Source of the DNA: Candidatus Bathyarchaeota archaeon
GTDB lineage: Archaea; Thermoproteota; Bathyarchaeia; 40CM-2-53-6
NCBI GenBank assembly: GCA_005888745.1
Contig: VBBS01000028.1
Location: forward strand, 1-42,908
Length of the DNA: 42,908 bases
Direction of reading: 5' to 3'
The notes under the pieces were generated by a model. That model ran no database searches and had not been told where the DNA came from. It saw only the letters and a program-made list of their open reading frames with translations. A program made the position numbers and the translations under genes. Below, one piece after another: positions 30,544 through 38,401 of this stretch. The number at the start of each line of letters is the position of its first letter. Position 1 is the stretch's first letter.

Positions 30544-31520
30544 CTCTCTTTGACAAGCGTCCTATACGTCCGATGCTCGCCAAGACCGGCAAGGCGTTTG
30601 ATGATGAGAACTATTTTTTCGAGCCGAAATGGGATGGGCTCAGAGCCCTCCTATTCCTCCGCGAGAGAAAGCTCGAGCTCCAGAACAGAAATCTGAGAGA
30701 TGCGACCGAATCCTATCCTGAGCTTCAAAAGGTCAAAGACAGCATCAGAGCAAAGACGGGGATCATAGATGGCGAAGTCGTCGTCCTTGGAGAAAATGGC
30801 ACGCCTAACTTTGGGCATCTTCAGGCCCGCTTCGGAGTTGAGGATCCGAAACGCGTGAGCATTCTCGCCAAGACCACACCTGTAACGTACGTTGCTTTCG
30901 ACCTTCTACACATCGACGGCCAAGACGTGACTAGCTGGCCGCTTGTCAATAGAAAGAGGCGGCTCAAATCAATCATTAAAGATGGTCCGTACCTTCTCTA
31001 CGGAGATCATGTTGAAGCGGAAGGAACCCGTTTCTTCAAAGAGGCAACAAACCGCGGTTTTGAAGGAGTAATCGCGAAGCAAAGCCAGTCCCAATACGTG
31101 CCGGGCCTACGAACAGACTACTGGATCAAGATCAAACAGATCAACACGACCGACTGCGTTGTCGTCGGCTTCAGCGAGGGAGAGGGCGCACGAGTTCCGA
31201 CTTTTGGCTCTCTGATTCTTGCTGCATATGACAAGGCTGGAAAGCTACATCACCTGGGAAACGTGGGCGGAGGATTCTCCAACGACAGCCTTGAACAAGT
31301 CAAGAGAAAACTCTCCAAACTGCGAACAGAGAAACCTACGATTCAAGGACCAGTGGATTCGCCAACCCCTGTAACTTGGGTCAAGCCTAGGCTTGTCGTG
31401 GAGGTTGCATACATGGCTGTTACAAATGATGGGAGGCTCAGATTTCCTCGATTCAAACGGTTAAGATCTGACAAAGACCCATTGGACTGCAGGCTTCCTT
31501 TTGGACTAGACGTATCCTGA
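30540..31520 (+). CDS. ligD-lig: ATP-dependent DNA ligase of the LigD type
   Basis: This is a 326-residue ATP-dependent DNA ligase corresponding to the ligase domain of bacterial LigD, the sealing enzyme of NHEJ. Seen: the nucleotidyl-lysine motif EPKWDGLR (Lys30), IDGEVVVL (Glu79), YVAFDLLHIDG, motif IV FEGVIAK (174-180), motif V DYWIKIK (193-199), and a C-terminal OB fold (GNVGGGFSND, WVKPRLVVEVAYMAVTNDGRLRFPRF). It lacks the N-terminal DNA-binding domain of the replicative archaeal ligase, which supports an NHEJ role. The TTG start overlaps the Ku stop codon. No phosphoesterase gene lies next to it. Confidence 0.95.
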   Translation: MTLFDKRPIRPMLAKTGKAFDDENYFFEPKWDGLRALLFLRERKLELQNRNLRDATESYPELQKVKDSIRAKTGIIDGEVVVLGENGTPNFGHLQARFGVEDPKRVSILAKTTPVTYVAFDLLHIDGQDVTSWPLVNRKRRLKSIIKDGPYLLYGDHVEAEGTRFFKEATNRGFEGVIAKQSQSQYVPGLRTDYWIKIKQINTTDCVVVGFSEGEGARVPTFGSLILAAYDKAGKLHHLGNVGGGFSNDSLEQVKRKLSKLRTEKPTIQGPVDSPTPVTWVKPRLVVEVAYMAVTNDGRLRFPRFKRLRSDKDPLDCRLPFGLDVS

Positions 31521-31727
31521 CCAGAACCGCCGTTTAGAATTCCGGCCGCCCTGTATTAGTCCGAAGAACAAGCGGACCAGACCAAAAAGGATCATGAAAC
31601 CACCCAAGTATTCCCAATAGATCGAAGCTGAGCTAGCGAAGAAACCAACCTTTGCGGCCAACAAGATGAGGCCACATACAATCCAAACCAGGCCAGAGAT
31701 AGACATGTACACACGCGAAGGTTGCAT
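31506..31727 (-). CDS. Small two-helix membrane protein
   Basis: This is a 73-residue ORF with hydrophobic segments at about 9-28 (ISGLVWIVCGLILLAAKVGF) and 39-58 (YLGGFMILFGLVRLFFGLI) and a basic C-terminus (GGRNSKRRFW). ATG starts lie at 31727 and 31706. A TATA-like GATTAAGG on the minus strand at 31743-31750 would favour the inner start. The 3' end overlaps the ligase gene by 15 bases in a convergent arrangement. The function is unknown. Confidence 0.6.
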   Translation of the reverse strand: MQPSRVYMSISGLVWIVCGLILLAAKVGFFASSASIYWEYLGGFMILFGLVRLFFGLIQGGRNSKRRFWSGYV

Positions 31728-32096
31728 TTGGGCAAAGCCAGCCTTAATCGTATCGAGTAACTAGTAACGAATAGATAGCTCGGTTCTGTTAACTCTTCGT
31801 CTGATGAGTTAGCTTCAGGGCATCGACTCCGGGGATTACCTTAGGCGTTGGGTCCCATATGGAATGATTAACCATCCGTCTGAACGCATCCAACAATCGA
31901 AGAACATCCCCCTACAGGAACATGAACATAGTACTGCCAGACAGATTTGACAGCCAACACAATAAACGACAAAAGCCAAAATTCTAGGTATAAGTCAGAG
32001 AGGCGAGCGACGACAAGTTAAGAGCCCGGATTATCCTGTCAAGAAAATCCTCCTTCTAAAGATGCTGGCGTAGCTAGAAGCTAGTTTGGACGAAGG
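31728..32096. other. Intergenic stretch holding the second hairpin element
   Basis: No gene is seen. It holds the second copy of the CATCGAC-GGGGATTACC element (31821-31856) and otherwise AT-rich sequence leading to the promoter of the zinc-ribbon/aEF-1B operon. Confidence 0.5.
31821..31856 (+). repeat. Dispersed hairpin element, copy 2
   Basis: CATCGACTCC is followed by GGGGATTACC, a nine-base loop and GGGTCCC. Compared with 16271-16305 the first 20 bases differ at two positions, and the stem (GGGA with UCCC, ACC with GGU) is kept although the loop is longer. It lies about 270-310 bases upstream of the zinc-ribbon/aEF-1B genes. Confidence 0.5.
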
Positions 32097-32104
32097 CATA
32101 TAAT
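32097..32104 (+). promoter_or_regulatory. TATA box of the zinc-ribbon/aEF-1B operon
   Basis: CATATAAT is centred about 27 bases before 32128, so transcription starts at the TTG itself (leaderless) or six bases before the ATG at 32134. Confidence 0.6.
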
Positions 32105-32127
32105 CCGCCAGGGGCCTCCAAATATCG

Positions 32128-32322
32128 TTGTCGATGTTGACAGAAGTTCGCACTGTTCGAATGCCCTCCTGCAACTGGTGCGGACGCATGATACTGCCGC
32201 GCGAGGGCGCGGTAAAGTTCCCCTGTCCCCAGTGTGGCGAGACAACCATCTGGCGCTGCGAGAAATGCCGGGGCTTCGGCCGTCCATACAAGTGCCAAAA
32301 ATGCGGCTTCTCAGGACCCTAG
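32128..32322 (+). CDS. Archaeal small zinc-ribbon protein next to aEF-1B
   Basis: This is a protein of 62-64 residues with eight cysteines in four knuckles: CNWCG, CPQCGE, CEKCRG and CQKCGF, binding two zinc ions. This short protein is widespread in archaea directly upstream of elongation factor 1-beta and is presumed to bind RNA or the ribosome, though its exact role is not established. Possible starts are the TTG at 32128 or the ATG at 32134; the TATA box fits either. The aEF-1B gene follows after 13 bases with GAAGGT as its ribosome binding site, so the two form an operon. Confidence 0.9.
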   Translation: MSMLTEVRTVRMPSCNWCGRMILPREGAVKFPCPQCGETTIWRCEKCRGFGRPYKCQKCGFSGP

Positions 32323-32335
32323 AAGGTAACCAGAA

Positions 32336-32608
32336 TTGGCAAAGGTCATGGTCTCTCTCAAGATATTTCCCTCAGACATAGTAGCAGACATGAACGGTCT
32401 CAAAGACACGATCAAGAAATCACTCGAAGGCAAAGCGACTATCTACAAGTTCGACGAAGAGCCTGTCGCTTTTGGACTTGTAGTTCTTGTCGCGCACATC
32501 CTGATGCCAGAAGAAGCCTCAGGAGTAATGGACGAGGTGGAGAGACGTCTGAAATCGATTGATGGTGTCAGCGAGGTTGAGGTTCTCGTCTCTCGCAGAA
32601 TCGCTTGA
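32336..32608 (+). CDS. ef1b: Elongation factor 1-beta (aEF-1B)
   Basis: This is the 90-residue archaeal guanine nucleotide exchange factor for EF-1A, which replaces GDP by GTP between elongation cycles. The sequence shows the family's ferredoxin-like beta-alpha-beta fold: VMVSLKIFPSD, LKDTIKKSLEG, EEPVAFGLVVLVAHILMPEE, VMDEVERRLKSIDGVSEVEVL. The length and the LKI-P and PVAFGL landmarks match other archaeal members. The start is a TTG at 32336. It lies second in the operon with the zinc ribbon. Confidence 0.94.
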   Translation: MAKVMVSLKIFPSDIVADMNGLKDTIKKSLEGKATIYKFDEEPVAFGLVVLVAHILMPEEASGVMDEVERRLKSIDGVSEVEVLVSRRIA

Positions 32609-32639
32609 ACTTAACAAGTGGTAATTAAGTAACATTAAT

Positions 32640-32647
32640 TTTAAATA
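32640..32647 (+). promoter_or_regulatory. TATA box of the 32675 gene
   Basis: TTTAAATA, within a longer AT-rich stretch, is centred about 31 bases before the ATG at 32675, predicting an almost leaderless mRNA. Confidence 0.6.
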
Positions 32648-32674
32648 GGCAACGGATCAATTTTTCCCTTTGCA

Positions 32675-33112
32675 ATGAGCATCAGATTCACGCTTCACGA
32701 GGGAACCAAGGTCCTATTGGACCTGCCCCTCTCAGGAGGAGAATGGCAGCCTGAAGTCCGCGAGATCGTCTTGAAGGAGCTCAAAGACTCTGAGGCTGAC
32801 CTTGACTCTCTAAGCGAGATCTGCGACTTTTTCTCCAACAAGAAACGACTCCAGATGGTCAATCATATGATTCGGGACTGCGAGAACTCTGCAAGCTTCA
32901 CCGACCTCCTAAAAGTTGCAGTGAACCCAAAGTATGTGTCCGACCTCGTGAACAGGTCCCCAAAACGAGAGCTAGTTGTCAAGGACAAGAACGGCTATAG
33001 TGTCTCACCGATAGGCGTTGGCAGTTTCCTTTTGCTGTCGATCGCAATCAAGAAATTGCTGAGGAACGGGGATTCCATTAATAGTGATGATAAGTCTTTT
33101 GAGGAGGAGTAG
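32675..33112 (+). CDS. Winged-helix-like regulatory protein
   Basis: This is a 145-residue soluble protein. The N-terminal 40 residues form strands (IRFTLHEGTKVLLDLPLSG). Residues about 45-120 look like an ArsR-type winged helix: LSEICDFFSNKKRLQMVNHMI, FTDLLKVAVNPKYVSDLVN, then a wing ELVVKDKNGYSVSPIG. A final helix (LLLSIAIKKLL) could mediate dimerisation. The tail is acidic. It has its own TATA box and lies about 90 bases before the Cdc48 gene. Whether it regulates Cdc48 or other genes is not known. Confidence 0.65.
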   Translation: MSIRFTLHEGTKVLLDLPLSGGEWQPEVREIVLKELKDSEADLDSLSEICDFFSNKKRLQMVNHMIRDCENSASFTDLLKVAVNPKYVSDLVNRSPKRELVVKDKNGYSVSPIGVGSFLLLSIAIKKLLRNGDSINSDDKSFEEE

Positions 33113-33204
33113 GATTTGATCCTCAAGGTTAGGAGCGGCCAGTGTGCTACTGAACGCTCGTCTTCTCCTCAACCCACCGCCCCTATCGAGGTCAAAGAGT
33201 CCAA

Positions 33205-35385
33205 ATGACAATGGTTCCAAAGGAAGCTCAGCTACGGGTAGCCGACGCTAAGCAGAGAGACGTCGGGCACGGGAAGGTCAGAATTGATAATGAGACGATG
33301 CAGAAGCTCGCGATAACTGCGGGCGACTTTATCGACGTTCACGGTAAACGAACGACTGTCGCGATCGCGTGGCCTGCGTACGCAGAAGACCAGGGCCAAG
33401 AGATTGTCCGCATGGACGGATTGCTCCGGAGAAATGCCGGAGTCGCACTGAACGAGTATGTTACGATCAAGAAGGCTGAGGTAAAGGATTCGCAGACCAT
33501 TGTCTTCGCGCCTACTGATGTTCGACTGAGTGTTGACGAGGAGTTCGTTGGCTTCGTGAAGAGACGGTTCATGGACATGCCCTTCGTCGAGGGTGACATG
33601 ACTCTACTCAGCATCTTCGGCAGTGCTGTCCCTCTAATCGCCACTAGAACACGGCCTCATGGTCCTGTAAAAATCACCGAATCTACTGTTGTCCAGGTGA
33701 TGAGCGAGCCTACACCGGAGAAGAAGGGCATACCGATTGTCACCTACGAGGATATCGGTGGACTCCACAGCGAGATCCAGAGAATCCGAGAGATGGTCGA
33801 GCTTCCACTGCGACATCCAGAACTCTTCCAGCGACTTGGAATCGAACCGCCAAAGGGAGTTTTTCTGTACGGGCCTCCGGGCTGCGGTAAGACCCTGCTG
33901 GCGAAGGCAGTGGCAAATGAATCGGATGCGAACTTCTATGTGATATCCGGCCCAGAGATCATGTCCAAGTTCTACGGCGAGTCCGAAGCCCGGTTGCGAG
34001 AAATATTCCAGAAGGCTCAGGAGACGGCTCCGAGCATAATATTCATCGACGAGATGGACGCCATCGCGCCGAAGAGAGAAGAAGTTACAGGGGAGGTGGA
34101 ACGACGAGTCGTCGCCCAACTCCTATCGTTGATGGACGGAATGGGTGCTCGAGGAAACATCATCGTCATCGGAGCGACTAACAGGCCTAACGCGATCGAT
34201 CCCGCTCTGCGGCGTCCAGGCAGATTTGACCGGGAGATCGAGATCGGAGTCCCGGACAAGATGGGACGTTACGAGGTTCTCCAGATCCACACTCGAACCA
34301 TGCCTCTCGCATCGGATGTGGGCCTTCCACGTTTGTCGGATATTTGTCATGGCTATACTGGGGCCGACATCTCGGCTCTCTGCCGTGAGGCGGCGATGAA
34401 GGCACTTCGACGCTACCTTCCGGAGATGAACCTCGAAGAAGAGAGAGTACCCAGCGGCATCTTGGAGAAGATGGAGGTCAACCTGGAAGATTTCATGAAT
34501 GCTTATCGAGAGATTACCCCAACTGCCATGCGGGAGGTCTACATCGAGGTCCCGACAGTCCACTGGAGTGATGTCGGCGGGCTAACCGAAGTCAAGCAGC
34601 AGCTGCAAGAAGCTGTGGAGTGGCCGTTGAAGAAGCCTGAGGTATTCAAGCGGCTCGGAATTCGCGCTCCCAAAGGAATCCTACTATTCGGGCCTCCGGG
34701 GTGCGGGAAGACTATGCTGGCGCGGTCGGTGGCTACTGAGAGCGAGGCGAACTTCATCTCGATCAAGGGTCCTGAGCTCTTCAGCAAGTGGGTGGGAGAA
34801 TCTGAAAAGGCGATACGGGAGGTCTTTCGGAAGGGAAGAACGGCTGCGCCGAGCATCATTTTCTTCGATGAGCTGGACTCGGTTGTTCCGAGACGGGGAA
34901 CCGGTTTTGGGGATAGCGGGGTATCAGAGCGAGTCATTAGTCAACTACTCACCGAATTAGACGGCATAGAATCGTTAGAAAACGTAGTAGTAATCGGTGC
35001 GACCAATAGGCCCGACATAATTGATCCTGCGATTCTGCGCCCTGGAAGGTTCGATAGGATGATTTTCGTCCCGGCTCCGGATTACGCGACAAGGTTGCAG
35101 ATTCTCAAGATTCACTGTACGAATATGCCTCTGGCTCAAGATGTTGATCTTGAGCATGTCGCTTCACAGACCGGTGGCTATTCCGGCGCCGATCTCGAAG
35201 CCGTTGTTCGCGAAGCAGGCCTAGTATCTCTGCGTCGCGATATCGAAACCAAGAATGTCACGATAGAAGATTTTAGGGACGCGCTGGAACGCATCAAGCC
35301 CTCGGTTACTCCGGACATGGAGAACTGGTATCAGGGATTCGGTAAACGGTTCAAGAAGGAAAGAGCTCCCGTCCCGATTACATAG
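33205..35385 (+). CDS. cdc48: Cdc48/VCP-type AAA ATPase (VAT)
   Basis: This is a 726-residue hexameric AAA+ unfoldase that extracts and unfolds proteins for degradation by the proteasome. Seen: an N-domain of about 165 residues ([19 protein letters not shown]), then D1 with Walker A GPPGCGKT (223-230), Walker [16 protein letters not shown] and arginine-finger region [13 protein letters not shown], then D2 with GPPGCGKT again, [15 protein letters not shown] and [15 protein letters not shown]. Both ATPase modules keep all key residues. The C-terminus ends without an obvious HbYX proteasome-docking motif. The start is an ATG. A small winged helix gene follows after about 40 bases. Confidence 0.96.
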   Translation: MTMVPKEAQLRVADAKQRDVGHGKVRIDNETMQKLAITAGDFIDVHGKRTTVAIAWPAYAEDQGQEIVRMDGLLRRNAGVALNEYVTIKKAEVKDSQTIVFAPTDVRLSVDEEFVGFVKRRFMDMPFVEGDMTLLSIFGSAVPLIATRTRPHGPVKITESTVVQVMSEPTPEKKGIPIVTYEDIGGLHSEIQRIREMVELPLRHPELFQRLGIEPPKGVFLYGPPGCGKTLLAKAVANESDANFYVISGPEIMSKFYGESEARLREIFQKAQETAPSIIFIDEMDAIAPKREEVTGEVERRVVAQLLSLMDGMGARGNIIVIGATNRPNAIDPALRRPGRFDREIEIGVPDKMGRYEVLQIHTRTMPLASDVGLPRLSDICHGYTGADISALCREAAMKALRRYLPEMNLEEERVPSGILEKMEVNLEDFMNAYREITPTAMREVYIEVPTVHWSDVGGLTEVKQQLQEAVEWPLKKPEVFKRLGIRAPKGILLFGPPGCGKTMLARSVATESEANFISIKGPELFSKWVGESEKAIREVFRKGRTAAPSIIFFDELDSVVPRRGTGFGDSGVSERVISQLLTELDGIESLENVVVIGATNRPDIIDPAILRPGRFDRMIFVPAPDYATRLQILKIHCTNMPLAQDVDLEHVASQTGGYSGADLEAVVREAGLVSLRRDIETKNVTIEDFRDALERIKPSVTPDMENWYQGFGKRFKKERAPVPIT

Positions 35386-35424
35386 ATCGATCGGAGAACC
35401 GGGACGGCCTGGCGAAATGTACAT

Positions 35425-35655
35425 TTGAACAATATCTGGAGCCCTAGGCCGATGTCGCTCGCAATCGTCGAACTTGTCGAGAAGAAAGGGCCATTAACGG
35501 ATATCGAGCTGCACAAGGAACTGAAAGCTAGCTTTGGAGAGGTAAGTTTCCGAGAGTTGAATCGGAATCTGATGGAGCTAGAGCTGGGTGGCGTGTTGAG
35601 GGTTTCTAGGTTGATGAAGGGTAAGCGTCAGGTGGAGCTTGCCGGGAAATTCTAG
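35425..35655 (+). CDS. Small winged-helix protein
   Basis: This 76-residue ORF is a single winged helix: LAIVELVEKKGPLTDIELHK (helices 1-2), EVSFRELNRNLMELELGG (recognition helix), VLRVSRLMKGKRQVELAG (wing). It resembles small archaeal MarR/PadR-like or RIO-N-terminal-like domains. The start is a TTG at 35425 or an ATG at 35452 (MSLAIVEL); the latter removes nine residues of no clear fold. It follows Cdc48 on the same strand and may be cotranscribed. Confidence 0.7.
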   Translation: MNNIWSPRPMSLAIVELVEKKGPLTDIELHKELKASFGEVSFRELNRNLMELELGGVLRVSRLMKGKRQVELAGKF

Positions 35656-35661
35656 TGAGAG

Positions 35662-35669
35662 GTATATAT
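35662..35669 (+). promoter_or_regulatory. TATA box of the thioredoxin gene
   Basis: GTATATAT is centred about 40 bases before the ATG at 35706, predicting transcription near 35692 and a leader of about 14 bases. Confidence 0.6.
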
Positions 35670-35705
35670 CCGGCCTGAATCCAATATGATCGATAGTTGA
35701 TAGAG

Positions 35706-36038
35706 ATGGCGGATTTTCCAGCTGAACCTGTCAAGGTCGAGGATTCAACTTTTGACCAGTTTGTCCAGAAGTATTCTCTGACTGTCATTGATTGTTGGGC
35801 GCCCTGGTGTGGTCCATGTCGGATTGTGGGTCCGATAGTTGACGCGTTGGCGAAGGAGTATTCGGGAAAGGTCGTGTTTGGAAAGCTGAATACGGACGAG
35901 AATCCTGCTGTTTCAGGTCGCTTTGGAATTATGGCGATTCCGACGATGCTCGTTGTCAAGCAGGGGAAGGTTGTCGACCAGATTGTGGGCGCCGTTCCGA
36001 AGGCGAAGATTGAAGCTGTTCTGAAAAAGTACATGTAA
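35706..36038 (+). CDS. trxA: Thioredoxin
   Basis: This is a 110-residue cytoplasmic thioredoxin that reduces protein disulfides. Seen: the active site WAPWCGPCR, the strand VVFGKLNTDENP, the cis-proline GIMAIPTMLVVKQGKVV and the C-terminal helix KAKIEAVLKKYM. The ATG at 35706 is preferred; a TTG nine bases upstream is in frame. A TATA box gives this gene its own transcript. It is separated by about 115 bases from the AbrB-PhoU regulator that follows. Confidence 0.95.
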   Translation: MADFPAEPVKVEDSTFDQFVQKYSLTVIDCWAPWCGPCRIVGPIVDALAKEYSGKVVFGKLNTDENPAVSGRFGIMAIPTMLVVKQGKVVDQIVGAVPKAKIEAVLKKYM

Positions 36039-36107
36039 ACAGTATTTCCAGTCGGCTTCTCGAACGGGCTGGACCAGTATAGATAGAACTTACTTCCAAG
36101 CTCAACT

Positions 36108-36115
36108 CTATATTC
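36108..36115 (+). promoter_or_regulatory. TATA box of the AbrB-PhoU gene
   Basis: CTATATTC is centred about 42 bases before the TTG at 36153, predicting transcription near 36138. Confidence 0.5.
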
Positions 36116-36152
36116 TAGCCGGATACTCTATCTTGTATAGAGGAACCTCGGC

Positions 36153-37211
36153 TTGTCTCAGATGATGGAGGCTCGTAAGGTCCAGAAGGTCGGCTACTCC
36201 ACTCTCATCGTGTCGCTCCCAAAAGACTGGGTCGAACAGGTTAGTCTCAAACAGGGGGACATTGTTACTTTCAGGCGAGAGCCCGACGGAGGAATAACGG
36301 TCTATCCGGGATTGACTCGCGAACGGGAGAGTTTTCGTTATGTTATTGATGCGGACATTTGTGATGCTCCGAACCTTCTCACTAGGATCATAACTGCGAA
36401 TTATCTTACGGGCCATGATACGATCCAGATTGTTGCGAAAAAGGAGCTCTCTCAACGTCATCTGGAAGAGGTCAGGGCGGCGAGCAGGCGTTTGACTGGT
36501 CTCGGGATTGTCGAGCAGAGTCTGAAATCTGTTACGCTACAGAGTTTCGTGGACCCGACCAAGTTTCCGATCTATGGGTTGATGCGGCGTTTGCAGATTA
36601 TTCTAAGTTCGATGCTGGAGACTGCGGTGAAGGCGGTGGTGGAGGCTCGGCCGAATCTTGCGGACGAGGTGTTACATATGGAGGAGGAGGCTGATCGTAT
36701 CTACTGGATGATCATACGACAGTTATTGCTGGCTGTTCTGGATCGGCGTGTGGCGAAGGAAGTTGGTATTGACGGGCCGATGCATGTTGTGGGCAACAGG
36801 GTTATTGCGAAGAGTCTGGAACAGATGGGCGATCTCGCCTCGCACATCGCTCAGGAGGCGTTGCGGTTGAAGGGGGAAGCGAAGAGTGTTGACCCGAAGC
36901 TCACGAAGGCGATTCTAGACTTCAGCGATAAGGTCCGCTTGTTGATCGAGGATTCCTTCAATGCGCTAATGAAGGGCGATCTGAAAAAGTCGAATGATTG
37001 TATTGAGAAGGTTGCGAGCTGCGAGGCGCTAGAAAGGTCGCTGACAACCGATATTATGCATAGTGTGAAAGCGGTGAATCTTGCTGTCGGGTTACGGTCT
37101 ATCGTCTGGGACGTCGGCCAGATGGCGAAGTATTCTGAGGCGATTGCAGAGGTCGCGATCAACAGACACTTAGAGGCGCCAAGCGCGTTCTGCGCCTGGG
37201 AAAAAGCATAA
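36153..37211 (+). CDS. AbrB-PhoU fusion, phosphate-signalling regulator
   Basis: This is a 352-residue protein. Residues about 8-55 form an AbrB/SpoVT-type swapped-hairpin DNA-binding domain (VQKVGYSTLIVSLPKDWVEQ, QGDIVTFRREPDGGITVYP). The rest is two PhoU-like three-helix bundles (about 130-230 and 235-340), with ARPNLADEVLHMEEEADRIYW and the matching DCIEKVASCEALERSL carrying the E/D-rich metal-binding pattern, and RVIAKSLEQMGDLASHIAQEA in the E-x-x-GDLA style. Such fusions in archaea are thought to regulate phosphate uptake. No Pst transporter lies in the window. The start is a TTG at 36153 or an ATG at 36162. Confidence 0.88.
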   Translation: MSQMMEARKVQKVGYSTLIVSLPKDWVEQVSLKQGDIVTFRREPDGGITVYPGLTRERESFRYVIDADICDAPNLLTRIITANYLTGHDTIQIVAKKELSQRHLEEVRAASRRLTGLGIVEQSLKSVTLQSFVDPTKFPIYGLMRRLQIILSSMLETAVKAVVEARPNLADEVLHMEEEADRIYWMIIRQLLLAVLDRRVAKEVGIDGPMHVVGNRVIAKSLEQMGDLASHIAQEALRLKGEAKSVDPKLTKAILDFSDKVRLLIEDSFNALMKGDLKKSNDCIEKVASCEALERSLTTDIMHSVKAVNLAVGLRSIVWDVGQMAKYSEAIAEVAINRHLEAPSAFCAWEKA

Positions 37212-37948
37212 CCAATTCAGAGTTCCCTCTGTCTCTCGGTCCGGCGCGAGACTCTAGCAGGCCCCAGGGGCCCCGGAAATTCGCCGTTATCGTTTCTCAG
37301 TAACCGTATCAAAAGGTTGAATCTCAAAACGGTTTCAAGTACTGGGTTTCAGAAGGCAATTTCAAGACCTGGTTTCGAACCCCGGACCTCAAGAAGCCGT
37401 TTTCAAAAACCGGGTTTTGAACAGCGGTTTTCAAACTTCCTGTTTGCATTCCGGATAATTTGTTGGGACTGGTTCAACGCGAATCACGGTACTCGTATCG
37501 TTCAGGGCGGCGGTTGTTACTTTGGCGAGGACTCGTCCGGGGCCTCGCTCCTGCGTCGCGCGATGCTCTGTGCAAGACCCCCCTCAGCAATGATTTCCTG
37601 TCCCACGGTGATTCTGGGCGAGACAGGCTGATCAGTGCACAATCCGGGCTTGGATGGGGAGGAGAAAATAGGGGGTTTTGACGCCCCCGAACAATATCAG
37701 GAAAGCCTAGGAACCCATCTCCATTTCCAAGATCAGGGCTGATAACGGGCGATTTCACCACTTCGATCAGAGACGGAAACTCGGAACAACAGAAGCATAA
37801 CGCCCGTTTGAGTTCTTCTATGACCCGTGAAGTGGCAACAGAGCTCGGTGGTTCCCGGATCCCTGGCTCATTGGGAAAAAATGCGCAAGGCAACTATGCT
37901 GAAATAGAGGTTTCGCAGAAAGTCTAGATAGTTACTGCTCGGATAGCC
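37212..37948. other. Gene-free stretch with degenerate short tandem repeats
   Basis: No frame here looks like a real protein. Features seen are a GC-rich palindrome at 37260-37272 shortly after the AbrB-PhoU stop, the tandem-repeat array at 37332-37440, and a GGGGG/CCCCC hairpin at 37671-37688. Frames at 37317-37681 (plus) and 37474-37893 (minus) have repeat-derived or low-complexity content. Confidence 0.5.
37332..37440. repeat. Degenerate 13-14 nt tandem repeat array
   Basis: About eight head-to-tail units of 13-15 bases follow the pattern G-TTTYRAA-n2-CNGG: GTTTCAAGTACTGG, GTTTCAGAAGGCAA, TTTCAAGACCTGG, TTTCGAACCCCGG, ACCTCAAGAAGCC, GTTTTCAAAAACCGG, GTTTTGAACAGCG, GTTTTCAAACTTCC. The fifth unit is the most diverged. 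The array lies in a 740-base non-coding stretch. Confidence 0.65.
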
Positions 37949-38284
37949 ATGTCAGACGTGAAGCCCTCATTCAAGACTGCGGTCATCGCCGTAGAGCTTG
38001 TCGCGATCATATTCATGTCAGGCTGGCTCTTCACCATGTACAACACAAGTATAACGGCTCGCCAAGCAGTAGACCAGCTACTCCAGCGAGCACACCTGGA
38101 CCAAGTAACTCTTCAACTATCCATATTCGGTCGTTCTCTGAACTTCCTCGTTCTTCCGCTCCGATTCCTCACCCTGTCACTCCTCTCCATCGTTAGTACA
38201 ATACTAGTTCTGCTTCTCCTGTTCATGTTCACAACCTTTCTAATCAGCACCATAACCGGCCGTGGCCGGCCTGGGAGAAAATAG
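37949..38284 (+). CDS. Two-helix membrane protein
   Basis: This is a 111-residue ORF with an ATG start. One hydrophobic segment lies at about 10-30 (AVIAVELVAIIFMSGWLFTM), then a polar extracellular-side stretch, then a long hydrophobic region at about 62-98 (FLTLSLLSIVSTILVLLLLFMFTTFLI) that may be one long or two short helices. The C-terminus is basic (GRGRPGRK). The family is unknown. It precedes the polysaccharide genes on the same strand after about 115 bases. Confidence 0.7.
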   Translation: MSDVKPSFKTAVIAVELVAIIFMSGWLFTMYNTSITARQAVDQLLQRAHLDQVTLQLSIFGRSLNFLVLPLRFLTLSLLSIVSTILVLLLLFMFTTFLISTITGRGRPGRK

Positions 38285-38401
38285 GGGATCGAGAAAGCTA
38301 TCCCCAGATAATGATAGAACGATTGTTCAAGCTCCCGTTACCGCAAAAAAATATCCTTTTATTGCTGTAGACAGGCTCGCAAGCTCGAGGAGTGTACTAG
38401 G

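Noticed and set aside
37260-37274. GC-rich palindrome as a terminator of the AbrB-PhoU gene
   Set aside because: The arms almost touch, leaving too small a loop for a full stem, and no T-run follows.
37317-37631. An ORF with repeated PGFEPR and PGFEQR peptides, and a GGTTTCGAACCCCGG stretch that looks like a tRNA T-arm
   Set aside because: The peptide repeats come from the 13-14 nt DNA repeat. The T-arm candidate pairs only two bases of its stem and no acceptor or anticodon arm can be found.
37474-37893. A 139-codon minus-strand ORF
   Set aside because: The composition is rich in Pro, Ser and Arg with no fold pattern, and it overlaps GC-rich hairpins; no plausible start signal.
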